Source of the DNA: Ignavibacteria bacterium
GTDB taxonomy: Bacteria; Bacteroidota; Ignavibacteria; UBA10030; UBA6906
NCBI GenBank assembly: GCA_029859455.1
Contig: JAOUDE010000200.1
Coordinates: 1 to 5,306 of the forward strand
Length of the DNA stretch: 5,306 nucleotides
Direction of reading: 5' to 3'
Within the stretch, counting starts at the first letter, position 1. Every line of letters begins with the position of its first letter. The notes under the pieces were generated by a model that searched no databases, was not told where the DNA came from, and saw only the letters and a program-made list of their open reading frames with translations. Shown piece by piece: positions 1 through 5,306 of this stretch. The position numbers and the translations under genes were made by a program.

Positions 1-1118
1 GCGATTTTCCCTTTGTCCGTATCGAACACTTCGATCCTGTCACCGGGTTCGACCCCCCACCATTTCCGCTCGTTGGGCGTGATGTGAAGCTTGTACTGCT
101 TGTGTATCTCCCCGTTCCGCTTGAACAGATAGGCAATGTTGTACAGCCGGCCGTTCTCGACGGTGAAATGGGATCCGCCGATGATGTTGATATTGTATTT
201 CACAGCGAACTTGGAAAAAAGGTTGACAAATGCGGGTGTAAACTCGGCAAGTTTGCGGACAGCCATCCCCGGACGGGCGGAATCGATAAAACTCAGCATC
301 TGTGTGGTAAAAATCTCAGGGAAGAGTATGAAGTCGCTCCGGTAGTCCGAAGCGACATCGATGAAAAATTCACACTGTTCACCGAAATCCTCAAAGCAGT
401 TTATCTTGCGCATCTCGTATTGGACGACGCAGATACGCACGTGCATCGATGGAACGAATCGTCTGTTCGGCTCCGGATGGTAGTCCAGGTTGGTCCATTC
501 GAGCAGGGTGGCATATCCTTTCGACTCGAGATCGGAATCCATGTATGATCCGATCAGACGTTTCAGAACAAAACCATTGGAAATCTGTGTTGTCAGAACC
601 GGATCGTAGAGTTCTTTCCGGATCACCCGATCAACATACTCCCGGGCGGTCATTTTCTTCGCATGCTTTCCGTAGCCGGGAATCCTGCCGCCAATCGCTA
701 TGCGCATGAGATTGCTCTCGGCCGCCAGCTTCTTCCGGGCATCATAGATTCTCCGGGCGAGCTTCATCCCCCTGAAGTCGGGATCGACCATGATCTCAAT
801 CCCGTACAGAGTATTCCCCTCCGGGTTGTGATTGGTGATGTAGCCGGCGTCCGAGATATCCTTCCAGCTGTGGTATTCCCCATACATGGCGAAATCGAGA
901 ACCAGGCTGCTGCTCGATGCAACGATCTTGTCCTTGTACACGACACAGATCTGCCCGTCGCTGAATTTCTTGATCTGGCTCTGGAATTGCTCGATCGTCC
1001 ACGGTTTCATCCCCGGAAAACATTTCAACTGAAGCTCGACGACGGCATCGTAATCATCCATCTTCAGAGGGCGAACCTGAATCTTTCGCTGGAACTGCTC
1101 GACATTCAGCTTTACCAT
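1..1118 (-). CDS. GNAT acetyltransferase-nitrilase fusion (YhcX-like), C-terminus cut off by window edge
   Basis: The reading frame stays open from ATG 1118-1116 to base 1, giving 372 complete codons; the usual length for this two-domain family is a little over 500. Residues about 12-205 are a GNAT domain: EIMVDPDFRGMKLARRIYD (108-126) is the acetyl-CoA-binding motif A, with R116-G117 and A121. From about 226 (MHVRICVVQYEM) a carbon-nitrogen hydrolase domain begins. E268 in LFPEIF and K343 in QYKLHITPNE are the first two members of its Glu-Lys-Cys triad, and E350 is the usual second glutamate. The catalytic Cys should lie just beyond base 1. The order matches Bacillus subtilis YhcX and the nitrilase branch fused to a RimI-like acetyltransferase. 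The hydrolase should cleave an amide or carbamoyl C-N bond, but the substrate is unknown; the protein is probably cytosolic. An in-frame TAG five codons upstream, which is the previous gene's stop, fixes the start region. It is the last visible gene of the operon. Confidence 0.93.
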   Translation of the reverse strand, partial: MVKLNVEQFQRKIQVRPLKMDDYDAVVELQLKCFPGMKPWTIEQFQSQIKKFSDGQICVVYKDKIVASSSSLVLDFAMYGEYHSWKDISDAGYITNHNPEGNTLYGIEIMVDPDFRGMKLARRIYDARKKLAAESNLMRIAIGGRIPGYGKHAKKMTAREYVDRVIRKELYDPVLTTQISNGFVLKRLIGSYMDSDLESKGYATLLEWTNLDYHPEPNRRFVPSMHVRICVVQYEMRKINCFEDFGEQCEFFIDVASDYRSDFILFPEIFTTQMLSFIDSARPGMAVRKLAEFTPAFVNLFSKFAVKYNINIIGGSHFTVENGRLYNIAYLFKRNGEIHKQYKLHITPNERKWWGVEPGDRIEVFDTDKGKI

Positions 1119-1128
1119 ACGGGCGGCG

Positions 1129-1136
1129 TCCTACCT
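1129..1136 (-). promoter_or_regulatory. Ribosome binding site of the GNAT-nitrilase gene, overlapping the upstream stop codon
   Basis: On the minus strand AGGTAGGA lies 10 nt before the ATG at 1118. Its internal TAG (1133-1131) is the stop codon of the lipoprotein gene, so termination of one gene and initiation of the next share the same bases. This suggests translational coupling. Confidence 0.55.
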
Positions 1137-1700
1137 GGAAGAAAGTGATTCGATCATTGATTGAAATTCACCCTGTGCATCCCCCACAGTGGCGGACGGT
1201 CCGGTCATCTTGAAGAACACGGAACCCTGGGGTCCGCCCACGATCGCACCGAGGAGCCGAAATCCTTCCTTCCGCTCTTTCGGACCCATCATCGGGCCTG
1301 TGGAAGCAAGGTAGGTGCCGGTAAGGTCGAGATAGTGAACACTCATGTTTTCCACCGTGAGCATGGTTCGTGCCGGCTCGCCGTCCGGCTCGAACTGACC
1401 GACCCAGCGATTGATGTTCGCCTCAACATCTCCTCCCTCACCGGATCCGAAGTAAAACACGGCACATTCCCCACCCTCGCTGTCACCGGATGACGGGGGG
1501 GACATATACGTAGCAACCCGCATTGCTTTCTCCGGTCCCATCGTCCAGCGCTCCGGTATCTGCCAGGCGAGACCTGCAACCGAGCCTGTCGCTCCGGATT
1601 GCGTGATCGCATGAGCGGGTTGCGGCTCGGCATTCTCCTCCTGACGCGAGCAGGAGATGACCGACATCGTTACGAGCAGGATTGCGATTCCCTTGTTCAT
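1131..1700 (-). CDS. Predicted lipoprotein of unknown function
   Basis: This 189-residue protein starts with a short lipoprotein signal: K3, a hydrophobic stretch (GIAILLVTMSVIS) and the lipobox V14-I-S-C17. Signal peptidase II should cleave before C17 and leave a lipidated protein on the periplasmic side of a membrane. A low-complexity linker rich in Q, E, P and A (about 19-40) leads to a compact domain (about 43-189) with motifs LAWQIPERW (44-52), ECAVFYFG (78-85), DVEANINRWVGQFE (91-104), GFRLLGAIV (146-154) and GSVFFKMTGP (159-168). I know this pattern only from uncharacterised bacterial lipoproteins. The strand-rich text fits a small alpha-beta fold, but no catalytic residues stand out. 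The start is supported by a strong ribosome binding site and by placing the signal peptide at the N-terminus. It lies 17 nt after the 100-residue gene and 12 nt before the GNAT-nitrilase gene. Function is unknown. Confidence 0.9.
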   Translation of the reverse strand: MNKGIAILLVTMSVISCSRQEENAEPQPAHAITQSGATGSVAGLAWQIPERWTMGPEKAMRVATYMSPPSSGDSEGGECAVFYFGSGEGGDVEANINRWVGQFEPDGEPARTMLTVENMSVHYLDLTGTYLASTGPMMGPKERKEGFRLLGAIVGGPQGSVFFKMTGPSATVGDAQGEFQSMIESLSSR

Positions 1701-1708
1701 ACTCTCTT

Positions 1709-1715
1709 TCCTTCC
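1709..1715 (-). promoter_or_regulatory. Strong ribosome binding site of the lipoprotein gene
   Basis: GGAAGGA on the minus strand ends 8 nt before the ATG at 1700 and continues into a purine-rich AAGAGAG spacer. It fills most of the 17-nt gap after the preceding TAA and is the best Shine-Dalgarno match in the minus-strand operon, so the lipoprotein may be translated independently of its neighbour. Confidence 0.7.
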
Positions 1716-1717
1716 GT

Positions 1718-2020
1718 TTATTTTTTTCTATTCAACAAATCTTCTGCAATGCTCTTCCACTCATCGCCAGGATCTTCAGCCGGGGGGTGCGAGCGCCCGG
1801 CACGCCCATACCAGTAGGCAGCGTTGGACAAGTCCCCCTCCTTCCGATGAAGGTACGCATGGACCCACGCGGCATCATCGCTGCCATCCGATTGAACCAC
1901 CTCGTGCGCCTTGTCCCACTCCCCGGCCCGGTCATACCAGAGCCCCAGAAGCGGCCCGCTGATCCCGCCGGGAGGATCCTCATGGTCAGCAGAACCGATG
2001 AAATCAGCCAGCGTCATCAT
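1718..2020 (-). CDS. Small conserved hypothetical protein, TPR-like helical
   Basis: This 100-residue protein has no signal peptide or membrane segment and should be cytosolic. Its core carries a W-Y-D...G-W-A-H-type signature: LWYDRAGEWDKAHEVVQ (27-43), then AWVHAYLHRKEGDLSNAAYW (51-70) and YGRAGR (71-76). Two helix-turn-helix units with the spacing and small residues of TPR or Sel1-like repeats (GEWDKAHE; GDLSNAAYWYGRAG) suggest a short helical-repeat fold, perhaps for protein binding. This is inference: I recognise the AYLHRKEGD-NAAYWY pattern from uncharacterised bacterial proteins but know of no function. The start ATG shares one base with the stop of the thioredoxin gene (TGATG). A second ATG follows immediately, and either could be used. 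The protein ends RKK before TAA at 1720-1718. Tight coupling to a chaperedoxin suggests related work. Confidence 0.85.
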   Translation of the reverse strand: MMTLADFIGSADHEDPPGGISGPLLGLWYDRAGEWDKAHEVVQSDGSDDAAWVHAYLHRKEGDLSNAAYWYGRAGRSHPPAEDPGDEWKSIAEDLLNRKK

Positions 2021-2022
2021 CA
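2018..2022 (-). promoter_or_regulatory. TGATG stop-start overlap coupling cnoX to the next gene
   Basis: The minus strand reads TGATGATG from 2022. TGA ends the chaperedoxin, and the A at 2020 begins the ATG of the 100-residue protein. No Shine-Dalgarno sequence is obvious just upstream (GTTGAATGTC), so re-initiation by the terminating ribosome is the likely start mechanism. Confidence 0.6.
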
Positions 2023-2838
2023 GACATTCAACGCCCGGGCGAATGTGCGCCGATGCTTCTGTGTGACCGGATGTTCTTCACCGAGGATGGCGAACAAAGC
2101 GACGCACGCTTTTCGTGCCCCGTCATCATCATACCCCCGATCATTCCGAATAACGTCGATGAAGCGTTCGATCGCCGCATCATGCTTCCCTTCGGCCGCG
2201 AGCCTGAGTCCTTCAACATAAAGTGATTTTGATCCGCCCTCCGGCAGAGATCCGGGATTAACGGCCTTCTCCCTCATGCCGATCATTATGCGGATCGCCG
2301 ATGCTTCTGAAAAACTCTCCGAATCTTCCTCGATCCCCTCGAGCAGAGCGGGCACCTTCGAGGGCTCCCGGAACAGTTCGGTGCGGGCCATTGCCACACG
2401 CGCCCCTTCATTGTGAGGGTCCCTCTTCAAGACGGATGCGAGAATCTCCAATGCACGGTCCTGGTTCCCGGAGTCCAGAAGGTGTCGGGCCTCCATGACC
2501 TCCTTCTCGACCGGATTCGGCAGTGATGTTTCCAGCCACTGCTTCACCATCTGCTCGGGAAGGGCACCGGTGAATTCATTCGCCACTTTTCCATCAATGA
2601 ACAGTTTGACGTTCGGAATTCCCCTGATCCCGTACTCCGCGGCAATATCAGGATGCCGCTCCGTGTCCACTTTTGCCAGAACCCAGAGGCCATCACTCGT
2701 ACCGGCCAGAGACTCGAGGACCGGGCCAAGGACCCGGCACGGTCCGCACCATTCTGCCCAGAAATCGACCACAACCGGCATCTGAAAACTCCGGTCAATG
2801 ACATCGGTCTGAAAGTCTGTTATTTGGTATTCGTTCAT
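2020..2838 (-). CDS. cnoX: Thioredoxin-TPR chaperedoxin, CnoX/YbbN family
   Basis: This 272-residue cytosolic protein has a thioredoxin domain (about 1-108) followed by a TPR-like helical domain (about 110-272). The redox motif W30-C31-G-P-C34 sits in VVDFWAEWCGPCR, and the cis-proline loop is IRGIP75N. The helical part includes EARHLLDSGNQDRALEIL (116-133) and VEGLRLAAEGKHDAAIERF (208-226). It ends in the block ARKACVALFAILGEEHP (241-257) and KHRRTFARAL, which marks the CnoX/YbbN family rather than plain thioredoxin. Known members bind unfolding clients under oxidative (HOCl) stress, protect their cysteines and pass them to GroEL or DnaK. E. coli CnoX lacks the first active-site cysteine. 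This protein has both, as in Caulobacter CnoX, so it should also reduce disulfides. It is the first gene of the minus-strand operon. No clear Shine-Dalgarno precedes ATG 2838 (GCAGAGCTTCC), but MNEYQITDF is a normal thioredoxin N-terminus. Confidence 0.93.
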   Translation of the reverse strand: MNEYQITDFQTDVIDRSFQMPVVVDFWAEWCGPCRVLGPVLESLAGTSDGLWVLAKVDTERHPDIAAEYGIRGIPNVKLFIDGKVANEFTGALPEQMVKQWLETSLPNPVEKEVMEARHLLDSGNQDRALEILASVLKRDPHNEGARVAMARTELFREPSKVPALLEGIEEDSESFSEASAIRIMIGMREKAVNPGSLPEGGSKSLYVEGLRLAAEGKHDAAIERFIDVIRNDRGYDDDGARKACVALFAILGEEHPVTQKHRRTFARALNV

Positions 2839-2993
2839 GGAAGCTCTGCGAAAGGAAAACTCTTTGCCAGCAGGAGAAACAATGTGTCAATGCAACGTTG
2901 AAAATCCGGTCTTGAATGAGAGGTATTTCCAAGGTAAGAAAACTCCGGCTCGAATGCCACCAGACAGCCAGGTCACTTTCTTTCGCGGGCGGG

Positions 2994-3009
2994 TGTGATA
3001 TCGATTACA
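2994..3009. promoter_or_regulatory. Candidate CRP/FNR-family operator
   Basis: TGTGA-TATCGA-TTACA is a 16-bp near-palindrome. It differs at one position from the classical CRP consensus TGTGA-N6-TCACA. Its centre (3001.5) is about 60-61 bp upstream of the start predicted from the -10 element at 3050-3055, the spacing of class I CRP activation sites. The palindrome is seen directly. That a CRP/FNR-type factor binds it in this organism is inference. Confidence 0.4.
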
Positions 3010-3026
3010 ACGCGACGGGAGGTCCC

Positions 3027-3055
3027 TTGAAAGTGTTTAGGGATTGAATTAGCTT
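3027..3055 (+). promoter_or_regulatory. Candidate sigma-70-like promoter for the DNRLRE genes
   Basis: A -35-like TTGAAA (3027-3032) is followed after exactly 17 nt by TAGCTT (3050-3055), which keeps the T, A and final T of a -10 box. Transcription would begin near 3061-3063, giving a leader of roughly 34 nt to ATG 3096. The -10 match is weak and house-keeping promoters of FCB bacteria often deviate from this consensus, so this is tentative. Confidence 0.35.
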
Positions 3056-3095
3056 TCACAGTCACCTCGGATCCTCTACCCCATTGGAAATGCTT

Positions 3096-4058
3096 ATGAG
3101 ATTGTTTGCTGGCATCCTTGCAGTACTGACCATGTCGTCCCTCATGGCCATGGCTCAGGAAATGACAGTCATTGCGCCCTCAGGAGACAACACATTGTTT
3201 GAAGACCCTCTGGGGTCCGTCAGCAATGGCGCTGGTCCTTCCATGTTCGTCGGAAGGAACAATCAGGGGGCCCTGAGGAGAGGAGTCATCGCCTTTGATG
3301 TGGCCGGATCGATTCCGGCGGGCGCGTCCATCGACTCCGCATCCCTCGCTCTGTTCATGGACCAGACCACCTCGGGAGCACACGTCATTTCGCTTCACCG
3401 GGCGACCTCGGAATGGGGGGAAGGAACGTCGAGCTCAGGAGGAGGGACAGGGGCGCCATCGACCACTGGTGACGCAACGTGGATCCATACATTTTATGAT
3501 TCTGACTTCTGGACCTCCGCGGGAGGGGACTTTGCGATGTTGCCGAGCGTCTCGCTTTCCGTCGATGACGTCGGTACGTATCATTTCCGTTCGGCCGCCC
3601 TTGCGGCCGATGTTCAGGGCTGGCTCGACAACCCGGCAGAGAACTACGGATGGGTGCTCGTCGGCGATGAGGCGGTCAATCAAACTGCAAAACGATTTGC
3701 GACGAAGGAGCATGCGACCGCTGCGAACCGGCCGGTGCTGACCGTGTACTGGTCCGGGGCTGTTTCGGTCCAGGGCGCTGATGGTGGTCAACCATATTCG
3801 TTCGTTCTGAGCGCAAACTATCCCAATCCATTCAATCCGGGAACAACAATCCGATACTCGATTGCTGAACGAAGCCATGTCACAATTACGATCTTCACGG
3901 TCACAGGGCGCGAGGTGATCAGGCTCGTTGATAAAGTTCAGCAGCCGGGAGTGTTTACTGTTGTTTGGGATGCGACGGGAATGGCGACCGGTCCTTATCT
4001 TTACAGCATCCAGGCCGGTGCGTTCAACGACACGCGGCGAATGATTCTCATGAAATAA
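3096..4058 (+). CDS. Secreted DNRLRE-domain protein with T9SS-type sorting domain
   Basis: Read from ATG 3096 this is 320 residues. An N-terminal signal peptide (MRLFAGILAVLTMSSLMAMA, cleavage near A20-Q21) is followed by a DNRLRE-type beta-sandwich domain (about 24-220): DNTLFE (31-36), RRGVIAFDVAGSIPAGASID (61-80), then WGEGT, GDATW, VQGWLDNP (173-180), GWVLVGDE and the closing strand NRPVLTVYW (211-219). A short linker leads to a C-terminal sorting domain (about 241-320) that begins NYPNPFNPGTTIRYSI and ends LYSIQAG...RRMILMK, the signature of type IX secretion cargo in FCB bacteria. The protein should cross the inner membrane by Sec, leave through the PorSS/T9SS pore and be released or attached at the surface. 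DNRLRE domains occur in large exoproteins and some are linked to carbohydrate binding; no catalytic residues are evident here. In-frame TTG 3084 and ATG 3090 are alternative starts; 3096 is preferred because GGAA lies 6 nt upstream. A paralogue follows 39 nt downstream. Confidence 0.9.
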   Translation: MRLFAGILAVLTMSSLMAMAQEMTVIAPSGDNTLFEDPLGSVSNGAGPSMFVGRNNQGALRRGVIAFDVAGSIPAGASIDSASLALFMDQTTSGAHVISLHRATSEWGEGTSSSGGGTGAPSTTGDATWIHTFYDSDFWTSAGGDFAMLPSVSLSVDDVGTYHFRSAALAADVQGWLDNPAENYGWVLVGDEAVNQTAKRFATKEHATAANRPVLTVYWSGAVSVQGADGGQPYSFVLSANYPNPFNPGTTIRYSIAERSHVTITIFTVTGREVIRLVDKVQQPGVFTVVWDATGMATGPYLYSIQAGAFNDTRRMILMK

Positions 4059-4083
4059 ACCGATCGACCAACACCAACACAAG

Positions 4084-4089
4084 AAAGGA
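4084..4089 (+). promoter_or_regulatory. Ribosome binding site of the second DNRLRE gene
   Basis: AAAGGA ends 8 nt before ATG 4098 and fixes that start. The 39-nt gap after the first gene (4059-4097) is CA-rich and holds no hairpin or T-run, so the two DNRLRE genes are probably co-transcribed. Confidence 0.7.
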
Positions 4090-4097
4090 CATTGATT

Positions 4098-5306
4098 ATG
4101 ATCAGGGGATTCAGCCTGGCCTTGCTCCTGTTGTTTCTCACCACCGGCGGAGCGACGGTCATGCATGCACAGACTTCGGTCACTCTCAATCCGACACTCG
4201 ACAACACACTGTACGAAACCGATGATGGGTCATTAAGCAATGGCCTCGGATCATTCCTGTTCGCCGGGAGAACAGCGTCCGGCGACCTGCGGAGAGCGCT
4301 CGTATCGTTCGACATCGCCGGGAACGTTCCGGCCGGAGCAACAATTGACAGCGTGAAGCTTGTCATGAATATGTCCCGTACCATAGCTCTGGATCACACC
4401 ATCTCTCTCCATAAAGTCCTCACCGGGTGGGGCGAGGGGACTTCCAACGCATCGGGTAATGAGGGTTCCGGGGCTGCCTCGACACCCGGCGATGCCACGT
4501 GGCTTCACACTTCGTACTCCGACATGTTCTGGACAACCGAGGGTGGAGATTACTCCGCGACCGTATCTGCATCTGCGAGTGTCTCCGGAAGCGGATTCTA
4601 TACCTGGGGAACAACAGCGGGGATGGTTGCGGATGTTCAGAACTGGCTCGACAATCCTTCCTCCTCCTTCGGGTGGATTGTCATCGGTGATGAAGCAACG
4701 TTCGCAACGACGAAGCGCTTCGACTCCGGAAACAACATGACGGTAGCAAACAGGCCCGCTCTCACGGTGTATTACACCGAGGATACCGGCGGCGGCGTCG
4801 CCTGTGGCGATATCCTCCAGTACCTCGGACCACGTTGCAACAGCTCAGGCGTCGTTCAGGCACAGCTTCGGCTGGTTCCCGGCGATTACACCGGTAAGAC
4901 GATCACCTTCCTGGTTGACGGAAGCCCGGTCAATGCTATACTCCAGTCTGACGGAACCCGCGCACGCGCTCTGCTCAACGTCCCGCATGCGGGCCTGGGT
5001 CAGCACAGCGTCGAGCTCGTCGATCCCGCTGGTTGCGGCTACGGTGTGGGCCTGGTCAACTGCCAGGTCGATGCGATGCCCGATCCTGAGTGGCAGGCTG
5101 CACTTGCTGAGTACAACGAGATCGCTGCTGGTCAGGCTCAGGCCGCCAGAGCCCTCCCGTTGGAAACGAAGATCCTCGGTAACTACCCGAATCCGTTCAA
5201 TCCGTCGACCACCATCCGCTACTCGCTTGGTGTCGACAGTCCGGTTTCGGTCAGGGTCTACAACATGCTCGGGCAGGAAGTCGCCACACTCGTCGACGGC
5301 TTCCAG
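4098..5306 (+). CDS. Secreted DNRLRE-domain protein with four-Cys module and T9SS-type sorting domain, cut by right edge
   Basis: The frame is open for 403 codons from ATG 4098 to the last base. A signal peptide (R3, hydrophobic FSLALLLLFLTT, cleavage near A24-Q25) is followed by a DNRLRE-type domain (about 27-227) parallel to that of the preceding gene: DNTLYE (35-40), LRRALVSFDIAGNVPAGATI (64-83), WGEGT (111-115), GDATW (131-135), VQNWLDNP (180-187), GWIVIGDEA (192-200) and NRPALTVYY (218-226). Residues about 234-324 form an extra module absent from the first paralogue. It has C236, C247, C313 and C322 near its ends, a pattern that could form two disulfides in an Ig-like beta domain; I do not recognise the family. 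An Ala/Gln/Glu-rich, probably helical linker (330-352) leads to the sorting domain, which starts GNYPNPFNPSTTIRYSL (361-377) and continues VRVYNMLGQEVATLVDG. About 50 more residues and the stop should lie past the edge. The protein is likely surface-exposed or secreted; its ligand is unknown. Confidence 0.92.
   Translation, partial: MIRGFSLALLLLFLTTGGATVMHAQTSVTLNPTLDNTLYETDDGSLSNGLGSFLFAGRTASGDLRRALVSFDIAGNVPAGATIDSVKLVMNMSRTIALDHTISLHKVLTGWGEGTSNASGNEGSGAASTPGDATWLHTSYSDMFWTTEGGDYSATVSASASVSGSGFYTWGTTAGMVADVQNWLDNPSSSFGWIVIGDEATFATTKRFDSGNNMTVANRPALTVYYTEDTGGGVACGDILQYLGPRCNSSGVVQAQLRLVPGDYTGKTITFLVDGSPVNAILQSDGTRARALLNVPHAGLGQHSVELVDPAGCGYGVGLVNCQVDAMPDPEWQAALAEYNEIAAGQAQAARALPLETKILGNYPNPFNPSTTIRYSLGVDSPVSVRVYNMLGQEVATLVDGFQ

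Larger units (their letters stand above)
2839..3095. other. Divergent intergenic region between the two operons
   Basis: These 257 bases separate the chaperedoxin operon (minus) from the DNRLRE pair (plus), so promoters for both should lie here. I see no convincing coding frame, RNA gene or terminator hairpin. On the minus strand a perfect TTGACA occurs at 2890-2885, but the bases 17 nt further on (GCAAAG) make a poor -10 element, so I do not call a leftward promoter. The plus-strand promoter and palindrome are listed separately. A short inverted pair TCGCG (2983-2987) and CGCGA (3011-3015) flanks the palindrome, but its arms are too short to weigh much. Confidence 0.75.

Noticed and set aside
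663..1148. A 161-codon plus-strand frame, and a 154-codon one at 84-548
   Set aside because: Both are antisense to the GNAT-nitrilase frame, which shows the acetyl-CoA motif and the Glu and Lys of the nitrilase triad. The plus-strand translations show no family motif.
1682..2221. A 179-codon plus-strand frame across the lipoprotein and small-protein genes
   Set aside because: It crosses three well-supported minus-strand genes, has low-complexity Pro/Arg/Ser composition and no ribosome binding site.
2885..2890. A perfect TTGACA on the minus strand as the -35 box of the chaperedoxin operon
   Set aside because: No acceptable -10 element lies 16-18 nt downstream (GCAAAG at 17 nt), so the hexamer alone does not support a promoter call.
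2983..3015. Inverted repeat TCGCG...CGCGA flanking the CRP-like palindrome
   Set aside because: The arms are only 5 bp with a 23-nt loop and no T-run follows. This is expected by chance and is not a terminator.
3084..3095. TTG 3084 or ATG 3090 as the start of the first DNRLRE protein
   Set aside because: They add only two to four residues (MEML) before the signal peptide, one acidic, and lack a Shine-Dalgarno. ATG 3096 has GGAA 6 nt upstream. They remain possible.
4059..4097. Possible terminator between the two DNRLRE genes
   Set aside because: The 39-nt gap is CA-rich without a stem or T-tract and contains a good ribosome binding site, so read-through transcription is more likely.
3435..4166. 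A 243-codon open frame on the minus strand under the first DNRLRE gene
   Set aside because: It lies antisense to a gene with a clear signal peptide, DNRLRE domain and sorting motif. Its translation is rich in Arg, Ser and Cys with no recognisable domain, as expected for an antisense shadow in GC-rich DNA.

Overview
The window looks like ordinary chromosomal DNA from a GC-rich bacterium of the Fibrobacteres-Chlorobi-Bacteroidetes (FCB) superphylum or an allied candidate phylum. The main clue is two secreted proteins carrying the C-terminal signature NYPNPFNPxTTIRY, the type IX secretion sorting domain common in such genomes. I cannot place the organism more precisely. I see no rRNA, tRNA, insertion sequence, CRISPR array, phage gene or toxin-antitoxin pair.

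Left half (1-2838, minus strand): a compact four-gene operon, read right to left. It starts with a thioredoxin-TPR chaperedoxin of the CnoX/YbbN family (2838-2020). Next come a 100-residue soluble protein of unknown function (2020-1718), a 189-residue predicted lipoprotein (1700-1131), and a GNAT acetyltransferase fused to a nitrilase-superfamily amidohydrolase of the B. subtilis YhcX type (1118-1, cut by the window edge). The genes are joined by a 1-nt TGATG overlap, a 17-nt gap with a strong ribosome binding site, and a 12-nt gap in which the stop codon lies inside the next ribosome binding site. Co-expression is therefore likely. The shared role is not known; the first gene suggests protein homeostasis under oxidative stress.

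Middle (2839-3095): a divergent intergenic region. On the plus strand it holds a candidate sigma-70-like promoter (TTGAAA, 17 nt, TAGCTT). About 61 bp upstream of the predicted transcription start is a near-consensus CRP/FNR-family palindrome, TGTGA-N6-TTACA.

Right half (3096-5306, plus strand): two adjacent paralogous secreted proteins, each with a signal peptide, one DNRLRE-type beta-sandwich domain and a T9SS-type sorting domain. The first is complete (320 residues). The second, 39 nt downstream with its own good ribosome binding site, carries an extra four-cysteine module of about 90 residues and a helical linker before its sorting domain, and runs off the right edge. They are probably surface or extracellular proteins; their ligand is not evident.
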